This document shows positions 24,564-33,629 of a stretch of 50,302 nucleotides of DNA, one piece after another. The position numbers and the translations under genes were made by a program. This stretch comes from Schleiferiaceae bacterium (lineage in GTDB: Bacteria; Bacteroidota; Bacteroidia; Flavobacteriales; Schleiferiaceae). The stretch's first letter is position 1. The number at the start of each line of letters is the position of its first letter. Below the pieces are notes generated by a model that did no database searches, was not told where the DNA came from, and saw only the letters and a program-made list of their open reading frames with translations. Where the stretch lies: contig JAQWXR010000016.1 in the NCBI GenBank assembly GCA_029254375.1, forward strand, positions 1 to 50,302. The letters are read 5' to 3'.

Positions 24564-24571
24564 CAAAGATA
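24564..24571 (-). promoter_or_regulatory. -7 element of the hydrolase-engB operon
   Basis: On the minus strand TATCTTTG is an exact TAnnTTTG match, ending 20 nt before the ATG at 24544. It supports the shorter start of the hydrolase. Confidence 0.5.
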
Positions 24572-24657
24572 CGCATTACGCATGCCGCTCATTAGAAATC
24601 AGCTACCGTGCTATTGACGTAAACGTTCGTGCCAAATTTCAAAAGTTATCAACTATT

Positions 24658-24687
24658 GTGGGTATTAGTGGGAGAAAGTGGGAGAAA
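24658..24687 (+). promoter_or_regulatory. MraZ operator: three TGGG repeats at 10-bp spacing
   Basis: TGGG occurs at 24659-24662, 24669-24672 and 24679-24682, each preceded by G (GTGGG) and followed by an A/T-rich spacer (TATTA, AGAAA, AGAAA). MraZ of E. coli is known to bind TGGGN direct repeats separated by 5 nt upstream of its own gene. The site here lies directly upstream of the -7 element of mraZ (24692-24699), where a bound MraZ would cover the promoter, so autorepression of the dcw cluster is the natural inference. Confidence 0.85.
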
Positions 24688-24691
24688 TCGG

Positions 24692-24699
24692 TATTTTTG
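24692..24699 (+). promoter_or_regulatory. -7 element of the dcw cluster (mraZ promoter)
   Basis: TATTTTTG matches TAnnTTTG exactly and ends 19 nt before the mraZ ATG. It lies 9 bp after the last TGGG of the MraZ operator. It is the only obvious promoter for the roughly 16 kb that follow on this strand. Confidence 0.6.
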
Positions 24700-24717
24700 A
24701 AGATATAAATTCCCCCT

Positions 24718-25188
24718 ATGGCCCCATTAATTGGTGTTTATGAATGCAAAATTGACGCGAAAGGCCGCGTCACCGTCCCTGCTGGTATCAAGAAGCAGTT
24801 GGCGGAGCTAGGTGTAGGTGGATTTATTCTTAAGCGCAGCCTTTTTAGCCCTTGCTTGGAATTGCATAGCCAGGCCGAATGGGCCGAAGTCACCGCATCC
24901 ATTAGCAAACTAAACCGCTTTGTAAAGAAAAATGCCGAATTCATTCGCATTTTTCACGCCGGCGTGAAGCAAGTGGAAATGGACGCAGCGGGGCGCTTAC
25001 TGATTTCCAAAGACCTGATTGCGTTTGCCAATTTGGAGAGTACCGTGGTGTTTAGTGCCACCCCCTTTGGTTTGGAAATTTGGAACCAATCAGATTATGA
25101 GAACGCAGTGAATCCGGTTGATCTGGATTTCGCTGCCCTGGCAGAAGAGGTTATGGGCGATCAATCCGAACAGCATGACCTACCATAA
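24718..25188 (+). CDS. mraZ: transcriptional regulator MraZ
   Basis: MraZ is a ring-forming DNA-binding protein with two AbrB-like domains that controls the dcw cluster. The 156-residue protein shows the duplicated signature: DAKGRVTVPAGIKKQL in the first half (about 13-28) and MDAAGRLLISKDLIAFA in the second (about 84-100). The spacing and total length are typical. It is the first gene of the cluster; its stop overlaps rsmH by 14 nt. Three TGGG operator repeats lie just upstream, which supports autoregulation. Confidence 0.95.
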   Translation: MAPLIGVYECKIDAKGRVTVPAGIKKQLAELGVGGFILKRSLFSPCLELHSQAEWAEVTASISKLNRFVKKNAEFIRIFHAGVKQVEMDAAGRLLISKDLIAFANLESTVVFSATPFGLEIWNQSDYENAVNPVDLDFAALAEEVMGDQSEQHDLP

Positions 25189-26077
25189 CCCGGTCCTCCT
25201 CAACGAATCCCTCGATTTACTGCACCTTCGCCCAGATGGCACCTATGTCGACGTCACTTTTGGCGGCGGCGGCCATAGCCGAGCGATTTTGGAAAGGCTT
25301 GGCCCGAATGGGCGTTTACTGGTCTTTGACCAAGATCCCGATGCCGCAGCGAACGCTATTGACGATCCTCGCTTTACCCTCATTCCACACAACTTTGAAC
25401 ACCTTCGTCGCTTCTTAAAATTACACAAAGCTCCCAAAGTGGATGGGATTTTGGCCGACTTAGGTGTGAGTTCGCATCAGTTTGATGTCTTTGACCGCGG
25501 CTTTAGCATTCGCGGAGATGGCCCCTTGGACATGCGCATGAATCCTCGTATCGGCCAATCCGCGGCTGAATGGCTGAATGAAGTGGATGAATTGACCCTC
25601 ATTCGAGCCCTTGCTGTTTATGGTGAAGTAGATCGGCCCAAGCGTGTCGCACAAGCCATTTTAGCCGCACACGCCGAAGAGCCAATGACCCGCACACAGC
25701 AACTATTGAATGTCATCGAGCCCTTGGGAACGCGGGGAGAGAAGCTCTTTGCAAAAGTTTTTCAAGCATTCCGAATTGCCGTGAATCGCGAGATGGAGGT
25801 TTTAGAGCAGCTTTTAGAAAGTGGTCGAGAGGTCTTAGCACTAGGCGGTCGTTTTGTCGTGATCTCCTATCATAGCCTTGAAGATCGCCGGGTAAAACTC
25901 TACTTCCGAGAAGGACAATTTGAAGGGGAGGCCCCCCGAGATTCCTTTGGGAATCGCTTGGTTCCTTTTAAGCTAATCACCCGCAAGGCTTTAGTTCCTA
26001 GCGTCGACGAAGTTCAAGTTAATCCCCGTGCCCGCAGCGCCAAGTTGCGTGCCGCGGAAAAACTAGAACAGCCATGA
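25175..26077 (+). CDS. rsmH: 16S rRNA (cytosine1402-N4)-methyltransferase RsmH
   Basis: RsmH methylates C1402 in the decoding centre of 16S rRNA. The 300-residue protein begins MTYHNPVLLNESLDLL, followed by the SAM-binding motif VDVTFGGGGHSRAIL, LADLGVSSHQFD, GPLDMRMNP, and the C-terminal VISYHSLEDRRVK. Length is normal. The ATG at 25175 lies inside the mraZ end (14-nt overlap); a frame 19 codons longer begins with non-family residues and is rejected. The next gene, ftsL, overlaps its stop by 4 nt. Confidence 0.96.
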   Translation: MTYHNPVLLNESLDLLHLRPDGTYVDVTFGGGGHSRAILERLGPNGRLLVFDQDPDAAANAIDDPRFTLIPHNFEHLRRFLKLHKAPKVDGILADLGVSSHQFDVFDRGFSIRGDGPLDMRMNPRIGQSAAEWLNEVDELTLIRALAVYGEVDRPKRVAQAILAAHAEEPMTRTQQLLNVIEPLGTRGEKLFAKVFQAFRIAVNREMEVLEQLLESGREVLALGGRFVVISYHSLEDRRVKLYFREGQFEGEAPRDSFGNRLVPFKLITRKALVPSVDEVQVNPRARSAKLRAAEKLEQP

Positions 26078-26427
26078 ACTTCAAAATTTCCAAGAAGCGG
26101 ATTAAAACGTCGGGGTATGCAGCCCGGGAAATTTTGCGCGGAAGTTTTATTGGGCATCCCGTCATTATTCGCAATCTTCCATTTGCCTTGTATCTCACAG
26201 GCTTAAGTCTTTTGGCTATTTGGGGAGCCCACCGGGCCGAATCCCGCGTCAAGGAGATTTCTAAAAAAGTAGTGCTTTTGAATGAACTCGAAAGTGAATA
26301 CTTGGAAGCCAAATCCAATCTCATGAAAATGGGTACTGAGTCTTCGGTGCGTCAACGGAGCCAAGCACTCGGTCTCGTCCCGTCTTATCGCGCCCCGGCG
26401 CGCATCACACCGCCAGGAGATGAGTGA
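26074..26427 (+). CDS. ftsL: FtsL-like divisome protein
   Basis: The 117-residue protein has a basic cytoplasmic N-terminus (about 1-36), one membrane helix (about 37-53, PFALYLTGLSLLAIWGA), and a short coiled coil (RVKEISKKVVLLNELESEY). This is the bitopic FtsL topology, and the position between rsmH and ftsI is exactly that of ftsL. Sequence similarity in the family is low, so the call rests on topology and context. It would link FtsQ with FtsW/FtsI. The gene overlaps rsmH by 4 nt and ftsI by 8 nt. Confidence 0.85.
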   Translation: MNFKISKKRIKTSGYAAREILRGSFIGHPVIIRNLPFALYLTGLSLLAIWGAHRAESRVKEISKKVVLLNELESEYLEAKSNLMKMGTESSVRQRSQALGLVPSYRAPARITPPGDE

Positions 26428-28408
26428 CTTTGATCCAAGAAGCACCCGCTGGCTCGCTGGGCTCGTATTGCTCATTAGCGGCCTCGCCTTAAGTATTATT
26501 GGCCGATTGTACCATGTGTCTTTCACCCTTGGGCCCGACCTCGTGGCTGCGGCACGAGAAAAAGTGATTCAAGAACGTGACGTGCCAGCTAGTCGGGGGA
26601 ATATTTACTCGTCGGATGGCCAACTTCTGGCTACCTCCATGCCCGTGTATGAGATTCGCTGGGATGCCGCTGTGGTGGGAGACGAGCGGATGAGCTCGCA
26701 TGTGAGTGAAACCGCTAAAGCCCTCGCACTATTGCTTCCGGAGCGCAATGCGTCCGAATGGGCTGGCTATTTACGACAGCAGTTCAATGCCAAGCGGCGC
26801 TACGCCCTCATTGCCAAGAATCTCAGTTATTCCCATTATAGAAAAGTGGCTCAAACTCCTCTTTTTTCTGGTAGCAAGTACAAATCTGGGTTGATTGCTG
26901 AAGAGCGATTTGCCCGATTAATGCCCTTGGGCAACCTGGCGGAGCGTACCATAGGGTATCAGCGGCCAGATGCCACCGCAGGACTTGAAGCCTCATTCCA
27001 TGAAACCTTGCGCGGTCATGATGGCCGGCGATGGATGCAGAATTTGGGAGGGAATCAATGGAAACCCATGCAGAGCTCCTTCACGGATGACCCGCAAAAT
27101 GGCAAAGACATCATCACCACCTTGGATGCTCGAATGCAAGATGCAGCGCATCGTGCCTTGCTTCAGGCCTTAAAAAAATATGGTGCAGACCATGGGTGTG
27201 TCGTCCTCATGGAGGTAAAAACGGGTAAAATCCGTGCGATGGCGAATCTAGGGAAGCTCTCGGGAGACAGCGTTTACTCTGAGCTCCGCAACTACGCTGT
27301 TTGGGAAAAAACAGAACCTGGATCAACGTTTAAAGTCGCAAGTGTTCTCATTGGACTTGAAGATGGCACCGTAGATACCTCCGATATAATTGACACTTCG
27401 CCTGGAGTGTACACCATCTATGGCCGAAACGTCAATGACTCTCATCGCGGGGGTTATGGCCGAATCTCCTTAGGTCGCTCATTGGAACTCTCTTCCAACA
27501 CGGGGATCGTGAAAGCCCTCTATCCCAAATATGCCAAAAATCCTGAGGCCTTCATCGACCGAATGTACCAACTCGGGCTGGCGGATCGCTCCGGTATCCA
27601 AATTAAAGGGGAAAGCCTCCCACACATTCCCAAGCCTGGGGATAAGGACTGGTATGGCACCACCCTCCCATGGATGTTCTTTGGATATGGTGTGCTATCC
27701 ACGCCCCTTCAAACCCTGACGTTCTACAATGCCATCGCCAATGAGGGCACGATGGTGGCTCCCTCACTTTGGGAAGCTACGAGAGACCGAGGGATTGTGA
27801 TTGATGCTTATGAAACTCAGGTATTGCACCCAGCAATTGCTTCCAAAGGAAATATTGACCAAATCCAAGACCTCTTGGAGAAGATTGTCATTCGAGGCAC
27901 AGCGAAAAATATTTATACAGACTCACTCAGCATGGCCGGCAAAACAGGGACCTGCCAATTGAACTATTGGGATCCTGAAAGCCGTGGCTATCAGGCCTCC
28001 TTTGCGGGATACTTTCCCGCCGATGAGCCAATGTACTCCTGTATTGTCGTAATCAACCGCCCCAAGATTAATGTCGGATTCTATGCCAACATTGTGGCCG
28101 CGCCCGTCTTTCGGGATTTGGCTATGGCCGTGTACCGCATGACACCCCAAGAGGCCAGCCCTGCCGCTGGCTATTGGGCTGATGGAATTCAAAAGGCCCA
28201 AGAGCGTCATAATCGCCTACAAAAACAGTATCGGGATGCGGCTCTTCAAACGCTCGAAGCGGGAAAAATGCCCAATCTTACCGGCTGGGCTGCAGCGGAT
28301 GCCATTGCCCTTTTAGAAGAGCATGGGTATGCCATTAAACTACGCGGCCATGGCCGTGTAATTCACGCCACTCGCCAAAACAAAACGATCGAACTCCAGC
28401 TCGGATGA
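26420..28408 (+). CDS. ftsI: division transpeptidase, penicillin-binding protein FtsI (PBP3)
   Basis: FtsI crosslinks septal peptidoglycan. The 662-residue protein has an N-terminal membrane helix (about 13-29), the dimerisation domain beginning RDVPASRGNIYSSDGQLLA, and the transpeptidase domain. The active-site serine is Ser302 in PGSTFKV; the SSN motif lies in LELSSNTGIVKA and the KTG motif in MAGKTGTCQLN. A single C-terminal PASTA domain follows (MPNLTGWAAADAIALLEEHG), as is usual in Bacteroidota. It overlaps ftsL by 8 nt and murE by 4 nt. Confidence 0.96.
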   Translation: MSDFDPRSTRWLAGLVLLISGLALSIIGRLYHVSFTLGPDLVAAAREKVIQERDVPASRGNIYSSDGQLLATSMPVYEIRWDAAVVGDERMSSHVSETAKALALLLPERNASEWAGYLRQQFNAKRRYALIAKNLSYSHYRKVAQTPLFSGSKYKSGLIAEERFARLMPLGNLAERTIGYQRPDATAGLEASFHETLRGHDGRRWMQNLGGNQWKPMQSSFTDDPQNGKDIITTLDARMQDAAHRALLQALKKYGADHGCVVLMEVKTGKIRAMANLGKLSGDSVYSELRNYAVWEKTEPGSTFKVASVLIGLEDGTVDTSDIIDTSPGVYTIYGRNVNDSHRGGYGRISLGRSLELSSNTGIVKALYPKYAKNPEAFIDRMYQLGLADRSGIQIKGESLPHIPKPGDKDWYGTTLPWMFFGYGVLSTPLQTLTFYNAIANEGTMVAPSLWEATRDRGIVIDAYETQVLHPAIASKGNIDQIQDLLEKIVIRGTAKNIYTDSLSMAGKTGTCQLNYWDPESRGYQASFAGYFPADEPMYSCIVVINRPKINVGFYANIVAAPVFRDLAMAVYRMTPQEASPAAGYWADGIQKAQERHNRLQKQYRDAALQTLEAGKMPNLTGWAAADAIALLEEHGYAIKLRGHGRVIHATRQNKTIELQLG

Positions 28409-29868
28409 AACTACTGAAAGACATCCTCTTCGGTTTGCGCCTCCAAGAAGTGCTCGGGTCCACCCGACTGGCCGTGGACGGCGTTACGTGCGACTCACGA
28501 GCCGTGCGCAAGGACTTCTTATTTGTCGCGATTCGGGGCACGGCGAGTGACGGGCATGAGTATATCGAGAACGCCATAACAGCTGGAGCTCGTGCAGTCA
28601 TTTGTGAGCAGGTTCCTGAGCAGGTTTCGGAGCATGTCACTTATATCCAAGTACCCAACAGCCATCAAGCCTATGCTCTCCTGGTGGCAAACTGGCATGG
28701 CCGTCCGGCGGAGCGCATGCAAGTGATTGGTGTCACTGGGACCAATGGAAAAACAACAACGGCCACCCTCCTACATCAACTGTATACCCACCGCGGAGTC
28801 AAAGCTGGACTCATTTCGACGGTGCGCATTGTCATTCACCAAAAAGAAATTCCAGCGACGCATACCACCCCCGATGCCTGGATCTTGCAAAAACATCTGG
28901 CAGACATGGTCGAGGCCGGCTGCAAGGTGGTCTTCATGGAGGTCAGTTCGCATGGCTTAATCCAACATCGGGTGGCTGGCATTCCTTTCGCAGGTGCTAT
29001 TTTTTCGAATATCAGCCGAGATCATCTCGACTACCATGAAACAATGGATGCCTACGTGGCCGCCAAAAAGTTGCTTTTTGACAGCCTTTCCAACAAAGCT
29101 TTTGCTATAGTCAATAGCGATGACAAACATGGGGAAACGATGCTTCTCGATTGCGCAGCCAAGCCGATGACCTATGCCCTGCGCCGAGTCGCTGACATAA
29201 AAGTGCGCGTCCTAGAAAGTCATTTGAACGGCACCCTCATTAGCATCAATCAACGAGAATGCTGGATGCAACTGATTGGGGAGTTTAATGCCTACAATGC
29301 GGCCGCCATTTATGGCGCCGCCACCGCCTTAGGTATGCCTGCAGATGAGGCTTTACAGGGTATTTCTGCATTGCAGTCGGTGGATGGCCGCTTTCAACGC
29401 GTCCAGGGGCCTAAAGACCTGGTGGGTATCGTGGATTATGCCCATACCCCCGATGCCCTGCAAAATGTGCTTCAAACGCTGCAAGCCTTCCGCCAAGGTT
29501 CGCAACGGATCATCACAGTGCTTGGATGTGGCGGCGACCGCGACAAGGGCAAACGCCCTGTGATGGCACAGATTGCCGCAGACCTCAGTGATTATGTGAT
29601 TTTGACAAGCGACAACCCACGGAGTGAAACGCCAAGCGACATACTCCGAGATATGGAGGCAGGCCTCGATCCTGTTCAAAAAAGACGTTGTATCACCATC
29701 GAAGACCGCGCCCAGGGCATCAAGCTGGCTTGCCAGCACGCTCATCCAGGGGACATCATTCTTGTCGCCGGAAAAGGGCACGAGAAATATCAAGACATTC
29801 AGGGGGTAAAGCATCCCTTTGATGACGTTGCCGTACTGAAATCAACCCTTAAAGACGTCCACGCCTAA
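28405..29868 (+). CDS. murE: UDP-MurNAc-tripeptide synthetase MurE
   Basis: MurE adds the third amino acid to the peptidoglycan precursor in the cytosol. The 487-residue protein has the three Mur domains: an N-terminal UDP-binding part (VTCDSRAVRKDFLFVAIRG), the ATP-binding loop GVTGTNGKTTTATLL, and the C-terminal ligase domain with LGCGGDRDKGKRP. The DNPR motif (TSDNPRSETP) marks enzymes specific for meso-diaminopimelate, so the wall is predicted to be of the DAP type. The gene overlaps ftsI by 4 nt and is followed by mraY after 3 nt. Confidence 0.96.
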   Translation: MKLLKDILFGLRLQEVLGSTRLAVDGVTCDSRAVRKDFLFVAIRGTASDGHEYIENAITAGARAVICEQVPEQVSEHVTYIQVPNSHQAYALLVANWHGRPAERMQVIGVTGTNGKTTTATLLHQLYTHRGVKAGLISTVRIVIHQKEIPATHTTPDAWILQKHLADMVEAGCKVVFMEVSSHGLIQHRVAGIPFAGAIFSNISRDHLDYHETMDAYVAAKKLLFDSLSNKAFAIVNSDDKHGETMLLDCAAKPMTYALRRVADIKVRVLESHLNGTLISINQRECWMQLIGEFNAYNAAAIYGAATALGMPADEALQGISALQSVDGRFQRVQGPKDLVGIVDYAHTPDALQNVLQTLQAFRQGSQRIITVLGCGGDRDKGKRPVMAQIAADLSDYVILTSDNPRSETPSDILRDMEAGLDPVQKRRCITIEDRAQGIKLACQHAHPGDIILVAGKGHEKYQDIQGVKHPFDDVAVLKSTLKDVHA

Positions 29869-29871
29869 GCT

Positions 29872-31095
29872 ATGCTCTACGAACTCTTCGCCTACCTAGA
29901 TCAATTGGATGTGCCCGGCGCTGGACTATTCCAATTCTTGACCTTTCGCGCCGCAATGGCCATTTTGGGAGCGCTCACCATCAGCCTACTTTTTGGCCGC
30001 CAACTGATTGAACGCTTGCGGGCTCAGCAAATTGGAGAAACTATTCGCGACCTCGGCCTAGAAGGGCAGATGGCCAAGAAAGGCACTCCAACCATGGGGG
30101 GCTTGATCATATTGGCGGCCCTTGTTATTCCCGTGCTTCTTTTTGCTGATTTGGGGAACATCTATATCCAGCTACTCCTCTTAACCACGGTTTGGATGGG
30201 AGCCATTGGCTTTGCCGACGATTACATCAAGGTTTTTCAAAAGAATAAAGAGGGCTTACGCGGGTTGTTCAAGGTGATCGGCCAAGTAACCCTTGGGGTG
30301 ATTGTCGGGGCCGTATTGGCGTTCCACCCCGACGTGACCATGAAAGAAGAGGTGCCCATTGCCCGGCAGACCAATTTATATGGCGAAGGGGTTCAGCAAG
30401 CCCCTGTGTTTGGCCAAGCGGAACACAGCCTTAAAACAACGATACCCTTCTTGAAGGATGCCACCTTTGATTATCACAGCGTGATGGATTGGATGGGTAG
30501 CGAGTGGGCATGGATTGGATTTATTCTGGTTGTCATTTTCATTATTACCGCAGTGAGTAATGGAGCCAATTTAACGGATGGCCTTGATGGCTTGGCCGGT
30601 GGCACGTCTGCCATCATTGCCTTTACCCTCGCCATTCTTGCCTATGTCAGTGGTTCGGTTGTTTTCGCCAGCTACCTCGACATCATGTACATCCCGAATT
30701 CGGGTGAACTTGTCGTTTTTGCAGCGGCCTTTCTTGGGGCCTGCATTGGGTTCTTGTGGTACAACACCTATCCTGCCCAAGTATTTATGGGGGACACCGG
30801 TAGCCTTTCGATAGGAGCTATAATTGCTGTCTTTGCTATTGCGGTGCGTAAAGAATTGTTGATCCCCATTTTAGCGGGGATTTTCTTGGTCGAAAACCTG
30901 AGTGTCATCCTTCAGGTTAGCTACTTCAAATACACGAAGAAAAAATTCGGAGAGGGACGACGCATCTTCCTAATGTCCCCCCTCCATCACCATTTCCAAA
31001 AGAAGGGCTTGCATGAGTCCAAAATCGTCACGCGTTTTTGGATTACGGGGATATTCTTGGCCATTTTCACGCTCATCACCCTTAAACTTCGATAA
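29872..31095 (+). CDS. mraY: phospho-MurNAc-pentapeptide transferase MraY
   Basis: MraY makes lipid I at the inner membrane. The 407-residue protein has about ten membrane helices and the catalytic motifs [40 protein letters not shown] and the histidine cluster [15 protein letters not shown]. It is about 45 residues longer than the E. coli enzyme; the extra part lies in a loop around residues 150-200 ([16 protein letters not shown] region) and is usual in the phylum. Its stop shares one base with the murD start (TAATG). Confidence 0.96.
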   Translation: MLYELFAYLDQLDVPGAGLFQFLTFRAAMAILGALTISLLFGRQLIERLRAQQIGETIRDLGLEGQMAKKGTPTMGGLIILAALVIPVLLFADLGNIYIQLLLLTTVWMGAIGFADDYIKVFQKNKEGLRGLFKVIGQVTLGVIVGAVLAFHPDVTMKEEVPIARQTNLYGEGVQQAPVFGQAEHSLKTTIPFLKDATFDYHSVMDWMGSEWAWIGFILVVIFIITAVSNGANLTDGLDGLAGGTSAIIAFTLAILAYVSGSVVFASYLDIMYIPNSGELVVFAAAFLGACIGFLWYNTYPAQVFMGDTGSLSIGAIIAVFAIAVRKELLIPILAGIFLVENLSVILQVSYFKYTKKKFGEGRRIFLMSPLHHHFQKKGLHESKIVTRFWITGIFLAIFTLITLKLR

Positions 31096-32441
31096 TGAGT
31101 CAGCCGGGATCCATTGGTGTTTTGGGCGGCGGCGAAAGCGGTGTTAGCGCAGCTTTGCTCGCTAAGCACTTGGGAATTCCATGCTTTTTATCCGAGGGTA
31201 AAACGCTCGGTGAGGCGCATCGGACGGAACTTGAGACGGCAGGGATTCCCTTTGAAGAAGGCCGTCACGACCTTGTGCGGCTCCTTGCCTGCGATGTGAT
31301 TATCAAGAGCCCAGGAATTGCGTCCAGCGTCCCTGTCATGGCTTCGCTTTTAGCTCAAGGCAAGGAGATTTGGAGTGACATCGAGTGGTTTTATCGCTGT
31401 AAGCCCGCTCAAGCTAAAGTCGCGGCTATCACCGGCTCCAATGGTAAAACAACTACCACCGCTTGGCTCGGCCATATCATGGAACAGAGCGGTGCCAATG
31501 TGCGCGTAGGCGGAAATATTGGCATAGGTGCGGGGCGCTTATTGCTGGGCCCTGCCGCGGATATTTACGTCCTTGAAGTCAGCAGTTACCAGCTCGAATT
31601 CTGTCCAAGTTTTCGTCCGAATGTGGCCGTGTTGACAAACATTACCCCCGACCATTTGGACCGATACGGCAGCTTAGAAAACTATGCCGAAGCCAAGTTT
31701 CAGATTACCGCCCATCAAGGCCCGGAAGACGCCTTCCTGTATTACGCAGAAGATCCGATCACCTTGGAGCGACTCGAGCGCGTGCACGCCCAGCGCTACC
31801 CTATTTACACGACAGAACCCCGGACCAAGCCCCAGGTGGGTGCTTTTCCAGAAGCCAAACACTATACCATCATCCCTCATCCAGAAGAAGCTATGACAAT
31901 CGAGGAACTCGCCTTACAAGGCAAACACAACAGCTACAATGCCCTTGCCGCCGGCCTATCCGCCCGCCTGCTGCATGTTCGTAGCGAAATGGTGCGCGAA
32001 TCTCTCGCCCATTTTGAAGGCTTGGAGCACCGCATGGAATCGGTGGGTCATGTGCATGGAATTCATTTCGTGAATGACTCCAAAGCCACCAATGTCAACT
32101 CCACCTATTATGCCCTGGAAAGCATCAAGACCCCCGTGGTTTGGATCCTTGGCGGAGTCGACAAAGGCAATGACTATTCAGAGCTTTTCTCACTGGTAGA
32201 CAAAAAGGTCAAAGCCATCATCGCAGTCGGGGCTGATGTGGGTAAGATTCGTGCGGCGTTTACCGGTCGCGTCGAAATCTATGAGGAGGTGTCCAGCATG
32301 GCGGCCGCCGTTCGCAGCAGCTACTTGCATGCGACCAAAGGGGAAACCGTCCTGCTATCCCCCTGCTGCGCCAGCTTCGATTTATTTCAAAATTATCAAG
32401 ACCGCGGCCAACAGTTTAAAGCTGCCGTTCGCAAACTCTAA
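31095..32441 (+). CDS. murD: UDP-MurNAc-L-alanine:D-glutamate ligase MurD
   Basis: MurD adds D-glutamate to UDP-MurNAc-L-alanine. The 448-residue protein starts [20 protein letters not shown] (UDP-binding Rossmann-like domain) and has the ATP loop ITGSNGKTTTTAWLG. NITPDHLDRYG, HNSYNALAA and the C-terminal NDSKATNVNSTYYAL with WILGGVDKGNDYSEL complete the Mur-ligase set. Length is typical. It is joined to mraY by a 1-nt overlap and separated from ftsW by 15 nt. Confidence 0.95.
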   Translation: MSQPGSIGVLGGGESGVSAALLAKHLGIPCFLSEGKTLGEAHRTELETAGIPFEEGRHDLVRLLACDVIIKSPGIASSVPVMASLLAQGKEIWSDIEWFYRCKPAQAKVAAITGSNGKTTTTAWLGHIMEQSGANVRVGGNIGIGAGRLLLGPAADIYVLEVSSYQLEFCPSFRPNVAVLTNITPDHLDRYGSLENYAEAKFQITAHQGPEDAFLYYAEDPITLERLERVHAQRYPIYTTEPRTKPQVGAFPEAKHYTIIPHPEEAMTIEELALQGKHNSYNALAAGLSARLLHVRSEMVRESLAHFEGLEHRMESVGHVHGIHFVNDSKATNVNSTYYALESIKTPVVWILGGVDKGNDYSELFSLVDKKVKAIIAVGADVGKIRAAFTGRVEIYEEVSSMAAAVRSSYLHATKGETVLLSPCCASFDLFQNYQDRGQQFKAAVRKL

Positions 32442-32456
32442 TCCGCAAATCGACCA

Positions 32457-33629
32457 ATGAACCCCATGGAACGTTTTACCACCTATTTTCAAGGTAGCAC
32501 CCAGATCTGGATGATCACGTTGCTCTTGGCGGTGTTCTCGTTCCTACCCGTATTTAGTGCCAGCACCAGCGTGTATATGCACATGGGCCACATCATCTTG
32601 GGTCTAGTCATTGCGCAAGGTGTTCACCGCGTACCCTACCGCTTCTTCGGACCGCTCTCGACACTTTTTCTCTGGATTTCTTTGGGACTTCTCGTGTTTA
32701 CCATTGCCCAAGGTCAAACTATTGGAGGTGCCAATTCTTCTCGCTGGATTTATATGTGGGGTATGTCCTTTCAGCCCAGCGCACTCGCTTCTGTGACCTT
32801 AATGGTTTTCCTTTCTCGAAAGCTATCCAAGCATGAAGGCCCATGGGAATTTAAAGCCTCCATTAAAAGTATTCTCTGGCCCATTTTTGCCATCTGCGCG
32901 TTGGTCCTGCCTGCAAATTTTTCCACGACGGCATTACTTTTCACCAACAGCATGATCCTATTAGCTGTTGGGGGCTACCCTCTGAAACATGTCGGTAAAA
33001 TCGTAGGGGCCGGAATTCTTTTTCTGGCTGTTTTCATTCTTATCGCCAAGGCTTTCCCCGAAGCTATGCCCAACCGTGTGGACACCTGGATGGCCCGAAT
33101 TGACACCTTCACCGGTGGCGGAGATGAAGACGACACCTACCAGACCACTCTGGCCATGACCGCCATTGCAGAAGGTGGAGTCAAGGGTATGGGACCCGGC
33201 CGCGGATTACACAAGCATTTCTTGCCCCAAAACAACTCTGATTTCATCTATGCCACTATTGTAGAAGAGTATGGTTTGATAGGTGGCACCTCGGTATTAC
33301 TCATGTACCTCTGGTTCATGCTGGCATCCGTACGCGTTGCCCGGCGAGCCCACGATTTATTCGGGCGTTTGGTGGTCATCGGCCTAAGTTTCTCCATCTC
33401 TCTTCAAGCCATGATCAACATGGCTGTAGCGGTCAACTTATTTCCGGTTACCGGCCAAACGCTCCCACTCGTTAGCGCAGGGGGCTCTTCCATTTGGATG
33501 ACTTGCTTGGCCATTGGCATCATCCTGGCCGTTAGCCGAGGCCGAGGTGATGGTGAAACTATGGATGCGGACATGGACGCCGCCAACAGCGCCGAAATTG
33601 AAACCCTCAAAACCCTCGAAGATGCCTAA
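32457..33629 (+). CDS. ftsW: septal peptidoglycan glycosyltransferase FtsW (SEDS)
   Basis: FtsW is the SEDS glycosyltransferase that polymerises lipid II at the septum together with FtsI. The 390-residue protein has about ten membrane helices. Family motifs include ANSSRWIYMWGMSFQPSALA, the extracellular loop segment GMGPGRGLHKHFLPQNNSDF, YATIVEEYGLIGG and FPVTGQTLPLVSAGGSS. An acidic C-terminal tail (GDGETMDADMDAANSAEIE) is cytoplasmic. The position between murD and murG is the classical one. Its stop overlaps murG by 8 nt. Confidence 0.95.
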   Translation: MNPMERFTTYFQGSTQIWMITLLLAVFSFLPVFSASTSVYMHMGHIILGLVIAQGVHRVPYRFFGPLSTLFLWISLGLLVFTIAQGQTIGGANSSRWIYMWGMSFQPSALASVTLMVFLSRKLSKHEGPWEFKASIKSILWPIFAICALVLPANFSTTALLFTNSMILLAVGGYPLKHVGKIVGAGILFLAVFILIAKAFPEAMPNRVDTWMARIDTFTGGGDEDDTYQTTLAMTAIAEGGVKGMGPGRGLHKHFLPQNNSDFIYATIVEEYGLIGGTSVLLMYLWFMLASVRVARRAHDLFGRLVVIGLSFSISLQAMINMAVAVNLFPVTGQTLPLVSAGGSSIWMTCLAIGIILAVSRGRGDGETMDADMDAANSAEIETLKTLEDA

